Source: Apoderus coryli
Taxonomy: Eukaryota; Arthropoda; Insecta; Coleoptera; Attelabidae
DNA length: 64,000 bases
Direction of reading: 5' to 3'
NCBI GenBank assembly: GCA_911728435.2
Contig: OU452201.1
Location: 23,684,001 to 23,748,000, forward strand
The position numbers and the translations under genes were made by a program. This document shows positions 46,131 to 56,110 of this stretch, piece by piece (position 1 is the stretch's first letter; the number at the start of each line of letters is the position of its first letter). Below the pieces are notes generated by a model, which worked only from the letters and a program-made list of their open reading frames with translations, searched no databases and had not been told where the DNA came from.

Positions 46131-46175
46131 TTTAGACATGTTTCGTCTTTAGCTAAAGTCATCTTTAGTATATTA
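46131..46175 (-). ncRNA. Degenerate hammerhead-like motif
   Basis: On the minus strand CTAAAGA (core CUGANGA with one change) is followed by GACTTTAGCTAAAGAC, which folds as CUUU/AAAG. Then come GAAA and the self-complementary ACATGT, then C. It abuts the left end of the Harbinger element at 46186. Confidence 0.3.
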
Positions 46176-46515
46176 CAATCACTTATGCCCGTTTGCACCA
46201 CATACCGTTTAAGTCACGATTTGTTCTAAGAGGCGCTTAGCATCTATTTTTTATTGCACCGCGTTAAAACGTCACTTTAAATTTGCCTAAGTGTCACTTA
46301 AGTGAAGTGTTGAAGAATATTTTAAGTCACGATTTGTTCTAAGAGTCGCTTAGCATCTATTTTTTATTGCACCACGTTAAAACGTCACTTTAAATTTGCC
46401 TAAGTGTTCCTTAAGTTAAGACTCGAAAATTCTCTTCTTAAATGGAATTCTAACCTCAATATTGCTTTTATATTTTTCATTATTGGCTTGTTTACATTGT
46501 GTGGCGATTAAAAAT

Positions 46516-46720
46516 ATGGGATTATTGGATGATGATCTTGATGTTTTCGAATTAATTGAACATGGATTTCCAAGGAGGGTGTATGAAAGGCCGAATTATT
46601 TTTAAGATATGGAAAATTTAAGTTTTTTTCAAAGATATCGACTGACGAAGCCTACGATTCGGCCTATCCTAGACCAAATTGAGCATTTTTACTAGAATTT
46701 GATGAGATATGACAGCTTTC
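46516..46720 (+). pseudogene. Harbinger transposase N-terminal fragment, copy 1
   Basis: From ATG at 46516 it reads MGLLDDDLDVFELIEHGFPR, then RVYERPNYF, TAA, and in the same frame DMENLSFFQRYRLTKPTIRP and ILDQIEHFY-stop. This is the HARBI1-like start of PIF/Harbinger transposases (L...+FELIE..PR.VYERPNYF..M.DL.FF.R+RL+K.T). The DDE catalytic core is absent. An in-frame TAA replaces the residue after PNYF. Confidence 0.75.
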
Positions 46721-47054
46721 ATTAGAAGATAAAGACCAGAAAGGGTCTTTGTGCTTAACATACCTATTACTATTATATAGAGGTATAAATTATTGAGCTA
46801 GGGTATCAACAACAATAAATTAAAACCATAACAACTATTCGCAACTATACTTATAAATTATTATTTTATATGTAGCAATAAAAATTATTGCTGTTATAAA
46901 CGAGTTTGTTTTTGCTTTTTATCTAGGAGCAGATTCAGTTGTTTATACTATTCAGAGCACTAGCTTATGGCGCCAAAATATTCAAACAGCAAAAACAAAG
47001 CGAAATGCACGCCACCGATCCGCGACGGCCACCCACGGAAACACGACCCAAGGG

Positions 47055-47090
47055 CGAACGTTCCCATTGGCTCGGTATAAAAGGAAATTA
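47055..47090 (+). promoter_or_regulatory. Promoter-like CCAAT/TATA cluster inside the Harbinger copy
   Basis: An inverted CCAAT (ATTGG, 47066-47070) lies just upstream of TATAAAAG (47076-47083). Both are in a GC-rich, CpG-rich stretch (about 46970-47075) that contrasts with its AT-rich host element and is absent from copy 2. It could be an inserted LTR or promoter fragment; activity is not shown. Confidence 0.35.
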
Positions 47091-47392
47091 ACGTATGCTT
47101 ACCTACTGCCCGACCAAAAAACTCTTCTTTTGTCGGCTACCTTAAATTTGCTATGTTGACAAATTTACCCGATACTTAACTAAGTGCTATCTACTCATGA
47201 TTCGGTGCAATCAATTCCGTTCTTAAAATTTAGGTGACCCTTCACTATTCTCTACTTAAACTGTATGTGGTGCCAACGGGCATAAGTTGACTCGAGAAAT
47301 CTCTTCTTAAATGGAATTCTAACCTCAATATTGCTTTTATAGTTTTCATTATTGGGTTGTTTACTGTGTGTGGCGATTAAAAAATTAAAAAT

Positions 47393-47600
47393 ATGGAATT
47401 ATTTGACGAGGATCTTGATGTTTTCGAATTAATTGAACATGGATTTCCAAGGAGGGTTTATGAAAGGCCGAATTATTTTTAGATATGGACAATTTAAATT
47501 TTTTTCAAAGATTTCGACTGACGAAGACTACGATTCGGTCTATCCTAGACCAAATTGAGCATTTTTACTAGAATTTGATGAGCTATGACAGCTTTCAATA
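47393..47600 (+). pseudogene. Harbinger transposase N-terminal fragment, copy 2
   Basis: From ATG at 47393 it reads MELFDEDLDVFELIEHGFPR, then RVYERPNYF-stop. After a one-base deletion it reads DMDNLNFFQRFRLTKTTIRS and ILDQIEHFY-stop. It matches the fragment at 46516 except for substitutions and the deletion. Both break after PNYF, showing that the truncated form existed before the duplication. Confidence 0.75.
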
Positions 47601-48129
47601 GAAGATATTTTAGTAGGAAAGACCGAAAAGCGTCTTTGTGCTTAACATACCTATTATATATATATAGAGGTACTGAGGAAATAGTCGATATTAAAAAATA
47701 ATAATAGAGGTATATACCTATGTATTAAAACCATAACAACTTCCCGTTTACAGTTTATTTAATTATTAATCCACAAAAGAATAAATAAGCTAACAACTCT
47801 ACTTATGTTCCCAGGTAAATAATAAACTAAAACTATTTTTGAATATAAATCATAAAATATGTAAGTAGTAGTAGCACTCATCTAGCTAAATCTTATAATA
47901 GAAACAGATCAAATACTATGTATTTGGAAGTGTAGTTTGGAGGTCTTCTCTTTTTTTATGTATCACTAACTTCCATCGTATTATATGTTATATTAAAAAA
48001 ATGTATTAAATAATAAAATGAAAATAATTTTGTGGCATAGCGGACAAAATCAATCAATTCCGTTCTTAAAATTTAGATGACCCTTAACTATTCTCTACTT
48101 AAAGTGTATGTGGTGCAAACGGGCATTAA

Positions 48130-49000
48130 CTAAACATAAATTTAAAAAAAATTTTGCTTTTATTTATTGCATGTTCTTTTCGATGAGGAAATATCGAGTG
48201 TGTTTTGTAAGTTTTGAGGTCTTTAAAAATATTCCGTCTATGGCCACCAAAACCAAAGCGATAGAGTAGTTGTGAAACATATAGTAAACAAAGCCACAAC
48301 TTAATTTCCATAATAGCCTGATGTTGATAATTGCAGTTACGAATAGTAAATTATTTAGAATAATATTCCAACTCGTATCCACCCTGTAAATTACCTGTTC
48401 GTTAGCCCATGAAGGAATACGAAAACAATTCCATGAATACAAATGTAAATTACCGTTTCAATTAGATATAGAGGGAAAAATAAATCGAAATGCATGTATT
48501 AAAATGAACAAATTGTTCATCGGAGATCAATTTCGAAATTACACAGCGATAAATACAATAAAAAAGGATGGAAGGTAACAATAAATTTGATTGCTAACTT
48601 TAATCGATATTTTCCTTTCAAAATCCACAGAGAAAGGTATAGAAGTTGCAAATATTATGGCATACTTCGTGAGGTAATATAGGAATAGCATATAATCAGA
48701 ATTGAGTTATATATTCATAAAATTTTGTGGAGGAGACGTGTTTTATTCACTACCAATATCAATCACTCCTCGATAAATGGATTACCTCAGAACAAAAAGT
48801 TAGTTATATACAATTACATGGGGCAAGTAGGCACAACCATTCTGTTACGGGTCAATTTTGACCTTTTTTCAGGCCAAATTATTCTGAAGTTTTAACTGTT
48901 TTGTGCATTGGGTCTTGTTTTTGTTCACCATAACAATGTATTAGATGCACCAACTCTTTATAAGTACCTAATGTATTATTTAGAGTATACATAATAATGT
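48130..49000. other. Intergenic; short piggyBac-end-like palindrome
   Basis: No gene is visible. GGTCAATTTTGACC at about 48851-48864 is a perfect palindrome resembling the terminal motif of some piggyBac elements. No partner end or TTAA duplication was found. Confidence 0.25.
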
Positions 49001-49003
49001 TAT

Positions 49004-49924
49004 ATCATATCTGTATCCCAGTATAAAACTGTATTAAGTCCACTTTTTACCAAAATCAGTTTCTTCACTTTTCTAGTGTAATATTAACTCCTCTTTTACT
49101 TGCGAATGTGTAATATGTCCTACAGTACTAGGTTAGGCTGTTACAAGATTTAATAAAATATTAAGTCCTACACCGGTCTGGAGTAAAACTATGTTATATG
49201 CTTAGTTACAGATTTATTTTTTAAAACTTTATACTCCGATAAGTCCGATAATTCCCTAAATTTCCTGAATAATACTGTATTAAGTCCATGTTTTGGTATT
49301 TATGTGCGTTAGTCGGGAGACTGCTGTAGAATATAGCATGTATTTGAGTTTTATCATTAGTGATATTCATAAAAAAATGGTCCAGGAGAATTATGGATAT
49401 GGTTCATGCAAAAAAACCCGAAAAAACTCAGCATTTCGCTATTATTCATAAATTTTGATAAAAAAAAACCTCATGGTTAAGTGCAGTTTGAATAACAAGT
49501 AAGAATAAGTTTTTTTTATGAATTTAGCTTTACTTTACGTTTAAATACTTTTGTATCTACCAGTAAATTAAAGTACACTTTTGATAAAAATGTGTTTTTT
49601 TTCTATAAATAATAAATATCAGTCCTCAAAAAATATTGTATTCATTATCTTAAGTCCATACCAGCTAAATTTCATTGGAATAACTATATTAAGTCCATTA
49701 AATCCAAGTTTCAACTCAAAAAAAATTTTTAATTGGCATGAGATGAAATGTGAAGTGAAGGAAACAATAGAAAACACAAAAATAAAATAATTGCCACCAT
49801 ATTTTAAACCAGAATAAATACAGAAGGTAATTGCAATAATCAAAAATTTCATTTCCATTTCCTGAACAATTAAGAAATGGGACTTAATACAGTTTTATTA
49901 TGGGCGTACAGATATACAAATGAT
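49004..49924. mobile_element. Unassigned inverted-repeat element with TTAAGTCC array
   Basis: The ends share ATAAAACTGTATTAAGTCC in inverted orientation (left ending 49041, right starting 49880). Looser inverted matches extend outward to about 49004 and 49924 (ATC..ATCTGTA...CCCA). TTAAGTCC recurs inside at 49034, 49161, 49280, 49650 and 49689 on the plus strand, and once inverted at 49880. No transposase is recognisable, so it is probably a nonautonomous DNA transposon. No clear target duplication could be set. Confidence 0.6.
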
Positions 49925-50560
49925 ATTTGAATTTAGAAAGATATCTTTATTGAAACTAAATTAGTAAATTTGTTTGTTGTTATTGTATCCATATTTGATA
50001 CTGTCTAGTTTCCAATTTGTTGCTACAACTGTAAAGTATTTAGTATTTACCTGCCTTCTCTTTCTCGTTTGTAGGTATATTCTTTTTCGACGACTGTTTT
50101 AGAATATAGATATTCTGATGTCAATAACTGTTACAGAATATTGAATATTCCGTAATAGTGTTACAGAATGGCGTATTATGGGTTGCCTATTATAACTTTA
50201 ACGGAATTTATAATTACACAGCGGTGTTTTAGCGTAATTAATAAATATTCGTAACTCTAGAAATGGGTCAGATATATTTAAAATATATATAACAACTGTT
50301 TCACTTTTCAATATAATATCTTATTGAAATTTTTTAAGTGTTTACATTTAAGTTTTGACAGAAGGACAAATTGTGGAATTTGTTTGACATATATGTCATT
50401 ATTTGAAAGTCTTTATATTTTTATTTTTTTTTGTTATTCTTGAACCGTTATTCTTATTCTTTTCAGTTTACTTTCTTGGGGTGTTCGGTTCTTATAAAAA
50501 ATTCTTCTTTATTTTACATAACAATATTCATGTTTATTTTCGTCAACGATCACACTGAAC
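49925..50560. other. Intergenic AT-rich DNA
   Basis: Around 50100-50170 there are several copies of TTACAGAAT-like words. No gene or element ends are visible. Confidence 0.3.
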
Positions 50561-50565
50561 ATAAA

Positions 50566-50609
50566 TTAAACGACGTTTCGTTACTAATTAGTAACTTCCT
50601 CAGGTTAAA
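50566..50609 (-). ncRNA. Hammerhead-ribozyme-like motif with perfect stem II
   Basis: On the minus strand the core CTGAGGA (50603-50597) is followed by one A, then stem II GTTACT/AGTAAC (6 perfect pairs, loop AATT), then GAAA and CGTC. ACGT is self-complementary, so a dimeric hammerhead with shared stem III is possible and C would be the cleavage-site base. Stem I pairs TTTAAC with GTTTAA (5 of 6). Confidence 0.5.
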
Positions 50610-51211
50610 ACATTTCCTTCTAACACAAATTCCAATTCGTCAATGTCAAAAAATTTATTTATATTATTTTTTATCAGATATCTACACATTTAGGCAAGTT
50701 ATTAATTATATTATCTTGGTTTTGAAGTTTTAAAAGTACCCACCTATAGAAATTGTTATAGAACTTTTTCAATATAATGTTTAGCGAAGAAGAGCTATAA
50801 TTTGTACCCCTCCTGAGATTAGGGAATTAAGTTGCAGTCGTAGAAAAAGTATAGTCTGTAACACGTGAGGAATCAGCTATTCTGAACTCGTGGACCGACA
50901 AATTTCCACTCGTTCAGAATATGCCACATTAATCACTTGTTACAGAATTTACTATTATCTTTGTTTCAGTATCAAAATTGTGGAGCCCGTTATTCGTTGT
51001 CCTTATATGCAGTTTTGTATCGAATTTTCCTCACATTCTAGTAATGAGTTCACTATTGTTAATTCTAAGATCCACGCAGGCCTATTTAATTTGATCACTT
51101 GGAATTATGTTTAGATTGTAGTTTGGATGAAAGATAATTTATATTGTGAATTGCTTGTTACATAACACACAAGAGTAACAAGACTTTTAGTTATGTTGGA
51201 AACTTGCTTCA

Positions 51212-51260
51212 CATCACCAGATGGGCCATTTCGTTGATACACAACTCATCAATGGTGATC
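51212..51260 (-). ncRNA. Near-complete hammerhead ribozyme
   Basis: On the minus strand stem I is AUCACCA/UGGUGAU (7 perfect pairs, 51259-51253 with 51219-51213). The core reads UUGAUGA (one change from CUGAUGA). Stem II is GUUG/CAAC with loop UGUAU. Next comes GAAA. Stem III is AUG/CAU with loop GCC, and the cleavage triplet is AUC. All three helices and the GAAA box are present; only the first core base departs from consensus. A related motif on the same strand lies at 54039-54079. Confidence 0.65.
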
Positions 51261-52525
51261 GGCAGGCAGTGTGACACAATTACGCTACGCCTCCATTACA
51301 ACTGACTTTCTTAATACTTCTCTTAATTGCCTTCTTTCTTTATTTCCATATTGTTGCCTATTAAGGATTTATAATAAATCAGCTTGTAGTCTTGCAAATT
51401 ATCTAAGCCTAATTGCTGAAATTATATTTTAAGGCGATTTTACGTAGCTTGTGTGTAGCTTTTACATGACTGAAACGCTGTAGAGTAGAGGTTAGAGAGT
51501 TGTATGATGTTGCCGGAGACGCTTTTAGATGATTGAATGAGACTGGAATGCGAAAGTTTCTAATTCGCGTTGTGTGAAGAAGCGTATGGAATAGTAGTAG
51601 TAGTTGATGAATCAATGGTACGCCTTCCAGTCACCTTTTGGAGATCGTTCCTGGATAAGTATTGATTTCATTTCATCCTTCTCGAATTACGCAGAACATA
51701 GATTCTGTTATACCTAAGTCAACCTAAGATCGTAACCAAATTTAATAAGCAACAGTCTAGTGTACAGCCATATAAACATTACTTGAAAATTTTGTGTGAA
51801 ATTTTGTATTTTGTGATTTTGTTGAAGTATATCTTTGTGAAAAGAATTTATAATATATTGTACTTGTTAAACTTCTCGTTTTGCATAGTTAAGTGCGGTA
51901 GTTTAGGTATTTAAAGAAAAACAAAACAAATATGTAGTAACTTTTTATTACCTATTATTGTACCTATGTACTAAGAAAAAATTGTCTTTCTATGACATCG
52001 TCAAAATCAATTATAATCTTAAAGTGAATTATGTAGAAAACACAATCCGTTTGTGGTAGAGGTCTGACGACCATGTACACTAATCGTGATCACGAGCGGT
52101 ACTACATAAATATGAGAAATGGTGATGCTGTATATTATGTAAAAACTCGTATAATGAGCTTTTTGCACTGTCTGGTAATCAAAATTTTTTTTCTTACTGA
52201 GGTAGTAGTGGAGATTTGTTTACTACACTCACAGCCGCTCCAAGCTGAATGCAACCGCTTGAATTTATAGCTCTTCAGATCTACGATCTGATAAGAAAAT
52301 TAAACGTAGCAATTAACTTAAAGAAGTTATGGGGGACATTGTGGTGAACAACTTTTACAAGAGCAAAAATGAGCCGTTTTGTCTCCAGAGATATTTTTGC
52401 TTAAAAGATCATTTGTTCAAAGCCAACTCATCAATAACCTCGGAAGTTGAGAGAGACGAGTGAATTCTATCGGTTCTGAAAGGATTTTTTACTGTTACAA
52501 TAAAAAGTTTTGGGTTTTAATTATG
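51261..52525. other. Intergenic, nothing recognised
   Basis: Short frames only; one at 52073-52270 (YTNRDHERYYINMRNGDAVY) looks protein-like but is not assigned. Confidence 0.3.
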
Positions 52526-52528
52526 AAA

Positions 52529-52640
52529 ATGGTTAACTTTGCGTTTGTAGAATATGCAGATATGCATTTTATTTATGGCGAACCAAGAGTATAGTGTCTA
52601 GAAGCTGAGCGACTCCATATGCTGAGCGATTCCACAATCT
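52529..52640 (+). pseudogene. N-terminal fragment of a DUF4817-type mariner-like transposase
   Basis: ATG GTT AAC begins a frame MVNFAFVEYADMHFIYGEPR, V, stop, then CLEAERLHML. The EYADMHFIYG...EAERL pattern is that of the N-terminal DNA-binding domain also present at 34835-35038 (minus) and 3302-3502. No catalytic part follows. Confidence 0.6.
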
Positions 52641-53207
52641 CGAAACACATGTGCGGCAGTCCATCCGCGGACGTTGATTACAATAAAAAAGTAATATGCA
52701 AGCATTAGGAAGAACCGGACATTGACGAACTACAAGATGAGTTGCCAGGAAGAGGTTTTACTTTAATTTTGATTTAAAAACTGATATTCGCAGTCCAAAG
52801 TACGCACTCTTTGATGCGAACTTTATTTATTTGTAAGATTTTTACAAATAACGCTATGTTTTTATTGTTCTTAAGTGCTCAAATGCAATTTAAGTAGATA
52901 TCACTAATGAAACTGTAGACTTGTTTCAAATAATTGCAGAATTAGACCTATCGCAAAGTTACAATTACTGGCTAGCTACGAAACATCTAGTTATAATATA
53001 CTTACTAAATAATTTCATCTAAACTAGAAACAAGACCACGCGTTGCAAAATAAAAGATTTTTCTATAACATATTTCAAATTTTTATTAAGTCAAATTTGA
53101 CAGGCAAAGTAAGTCGCGTACACTATGTCATGATATACGTTAATTATATTTACAAGCAAAAACTAACTTCGTTATTAAATTTCATTTGCTTCTAATATTA
53201 AAAGAAA

Positions 53208-53387
53208 ATGTCATTTAATGCAGACTTAAATGCGGACATGGTATTCTTAGTGAAACCAGCAATACCTAGACTCATCACAATACTAGGTCAAGTCCCCAAA
53301 AACAGAGGATTGAATAGTTTCTTATTTTGTAAAGGACTCACACCATCAGGAATAAAATTAGATGAACATGAAAACTATTTTGAATAA
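53208..53387 (+). CDS. Small open reading frame, unassigned
   Basis: The frame has 59 codons from ATG (53208) to TAA: MSFNADLNADMVFLVKPAIP, then RLITILGQVPKNRG and CKGLTPSGIKLDEHENYFE. The composition is protein-like for such AT-rich DNA. After the stop the same frame stays open for about 22 more codons (LNGNLYDFIRVIDLIFY), which could mean a gained stop. No family is recognised and no promoter or splice support is seen. Confidence 0.18.
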   Translation: MSFNADLNADMVFLVKPAIPRLITILGQVPKNRGLNSFLFCKGLTPSGIKLDEHENYFE

Positions 53388-54038
53388 AATAGATTAAACG
53401 GAAATCTATATGACTTTATCAGAGTCATTGATTTAATATTTTACCCAATGTAAGTCTGTAATTTATCTGAAGCAGTTATATTGGAACTCCAATGCGTTGT
53501 CGAAGTAAATTTACGCGAACTTTGCTCTTTATCATTATACAGATGAGCCTCAATTTTTTTTAATCTGAAAACTATACCAAAATATTCTACGTATTTCTAT
53601 TTTAACGACATTTAACCGCACTTGAAAAGCACTTCTTACAAGCAGGTAATATGGATATATACGAAATGTATTTGTAAGCTTTTCTGAGAGGAAAATACAA
53701 ATATGAGATTAAAATATAACAAATTGCAGTTGCTGTAGAAGGCTTTAGCACACTCAAAAGCGGTAAAGAAAACTTCGTAGAGAGTTGTATCTGGTTTATT
53801 TCAATTTTTGCTTCCGTAGAGCTTTAAACTGTTATTTATTTGTACTTTTTCATCAGATAAATACATTTTGAAGTAACAATCTCTCTATAATATAACTAAG
53901 CCATGTACAGGATTCTTCAAAGGTAAGAACATGGTTAACAAATAAAATTATAGAAATTTACGATTTGATTGTTATATGTATAAAGTGGGTAACAAGACTT
54001 TCAGAAGTTTGTTTTATACTATAACTATACTTTTATTA
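53388..54038. other. Intergenic AT-rich DNA
   Basis: Nothing assigned. GTAACAAGACTTT at about 53989 recurs at 51175, about 35-60 bases from the hammerhead-like motif in each case. Confidence 0.3.
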
Positions 54039-54079
54039 GACAGACATTTTCATTGATCGGCAACTCATCAGTGCCGATC
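54039..54079 (-). ncRNA. Hammerhead-ribozyme-like motif with canonical core
   Basis: On the minus strand stem I is GGCA/UGUC (one G-U). The core CUGAUGA is exact. Stem II is GUUG/CAAU with loop CCGAU. GAAA then leads through AUGUC to the site (GUC triplet). Stem III is minimal, apparently a GAAACATGTC form that has lost one C. GATCGGCA and AACTCATCA are shared with 51212-51260, so the two are relatives. Confidence 0.55.
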
Positions 54080-54900
54080 ACAACTTATGTGAAGTAAATT
54101 CCAAAACGGTTGTAGATAGTGCTTATATTAGCACGGATGTAATTTGAGATACATGATAGAAATTTAAATTGAACAACTTGCGTAAATAAAATTAATACAT
54201 TGGAATACCTAACAGAAACTTACTGCACATGGCCCATACTGAGGAAGGATCAAGCATTACGTTGATTCTCAGCTAATAATTGTAGTATTTCTAGCTATAT
54301 GTTAATTTTCTACCAATAGTTGTGCGGTTATTATGCAAAAAGACTTTTTCTAAAAGTTATTAGTAACGTTAATATTGTTAGCAATAAAGAAAATGTGTGG
54401 AACATTTGTCGTTGGTTTCTTTCTTAAGTTCACGCAAAATCCAACAGTAATAAGCATTATTTAAGAATCGTTAAACTTAAAATAAAAACCATATTATTAA
54501 GTAACACCATTTGCTACAGCAATAAAAATCTTAGTAATATGATTATTTTCTATACCCATATTGAATTTGAGATTGTGCTATCGGCTTCTCTTGCACCTTG
54601 TTGTTATAGAATTTTAGACGTCCTTTTATAAACTGGTGAAATAACGAAATGAGAAACTAGTGAAAATTGAATTGAAAATAATAATATATTAATTCGCAAT
54701 CAAATTACAATGCCATATAATATGAACATAGAAAGACAAGGTACATAAGCGATTACGAAAAGGGTCAGTAATATGATCTTCTAAACTTAACTTATATTTA
54801 AATTAAAAAAAAATCTTCCATATTACGCACTATGCACTAATTAACGGGTAAGATCCTATATTTCACAATGTGTTTTGTTGTGACGTGGTTCCATTTATGT
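54080..54900. other. Intergenic AT-rich DNA
   Basis: No gene, RNA or element ends recognised. Confidence 0.35.
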
Positions 54901-54904
54901 TTCG

Positions 54905-56110
54905 TAACATAATAATGAAATAAATTATATTATTATGATTATTAAAATACTAAAATAAACAAAATACAAAGTACCGAAAGACAAAATCCAAAACAAACAC
55001 CTCATATATTAGTCAAAAGGAGGTTTCGATAGAAGTTCCTGAAACGAGCACAGCTTAAATCGTTTAATCGTGCGGGCAGGTTATTGTACATAACATAGAT
55101 AGAAAATGAGAAAAATCTGAGAAATAGTGTAGTCCTGTGAGGTGGAGGACACAAAAGACGCTTAAACCGAAGACTGAGCGTGTGGACATCGGATCTAAAG
55201 CAAATTTTATTGTATAAGTAAGGAGGACTCTTGAGTGTCACCACCGAATGAAACAAACAGGCAGAGTGAAATATCCTCCTGCTCCCCATATCCAACCACC
55301 TTGACGGCTTCAGCATATGTGAGACTTGCGAATGTCATAGATATTAAGCAGCACTTCTGTAGACGTTGAATACGATTTTTATTGTCACACTAGCTTAAAA
55401 AGCTTAGTACCAGCGCATCTGACAGCTTAATTTTTAAAGATTTAGTCAAATAATGACGGCAGGGGCACAGTAGTTTTAAATTAGCGTATACTTTATTTAA
55501 ATTAGCTGATATGTGTTGACTGAATCTTAACTTTTTGCCGAGGATTTGCAAGGAGTTATTTTGTCATCAGTTTTTACTTTACAGTGATTTTATTTTTCTC
55601 AAACAGTAGTATAATTGATTTTGTAAGATTTATAATATGCATTTGATGCTTTTTCGAGCATTCCATTAAAGAGTTTAGGTCTGTCGTGAATATATCAATT
55701 GCTGTATTTAAGTCAGAATAGTTAAAAGAAAATTTTATGTGGCAGTCATCAACATTCTCATAATTTTGACAGTTCCTCAAACTTTTGTTAGATGTGTATA
55801 TACAAAACATTAGGGTAGTTAGGATCAAGTCCTGAGGCACGCCAGATATGACACCACTCAAGTCTGACACCCCATTGTCCGTCTCAACATATATCTCGAA
55901 TTATGTCATCCAACAAGTCAATCAACTGCAGCCTTTCCTGAAGCCTGAGTGTTTGTAAGGTATAATTTTATATTTAGAGGTAACTTCGTAATTTTGTTTG
56001 TACATTATTTTATCTAACATTTTTGATAGAGGAGATAAAAAATCTAGCGATAGACCGAAGTTTGTTAAAGTCCTTTACTTCTGCCTTCATCAGAAATGGA
56101 TATACTTTTG
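54905..56110 (-). mobile_element. 5'-truncated LINE with damaged RT
   Basis: The minus strand reads LSPLSKMLDKIMYKQNYEVT and IIPYKHSGFRKGCS, then SGVISGVPQDLILTTLMFCI and ENVDDCHIKFSFN, where the YADD box is NVDD. Then come DLNSLMECSKKHQMHI and, after a gap, SPPYLYNKICFRSDVHTLSL and CPPPHRTTLF, ending FRNFYRNLLLTNI-stop at 55002. The tail region at about 54905-54950 is ATT-rich. This is RT plus C terminus of a jockey/CR1-like LINE related to the fragments at 19455 and 58800; it is inactive. Confidence 0.8.

Larger units (their letters stand above)
46186..48125 (+). mobile_element. Tandem Harbinger (PIF) dimer
   Basis: The outer ends are TGCCCGTTTGCACCACATAC (46186) and its inverse (ending 48125), flanked by TTA on both sides (46183-46185, 48126-48128), the 3-bp TWA duplication of Harbinger. 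A third terminal copy, the inverse TGCCCGTTGGCACCACATAC, ends at 47282 in the middle. Copy 1 (46186-47282) starts with two 87-bp direct repeats (46208-46294, 46321-46407). Copy 2 (about 47290-48125) lacks a left end. Each copy holds a truncated transposase N terminus. Confidence 0.8.
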
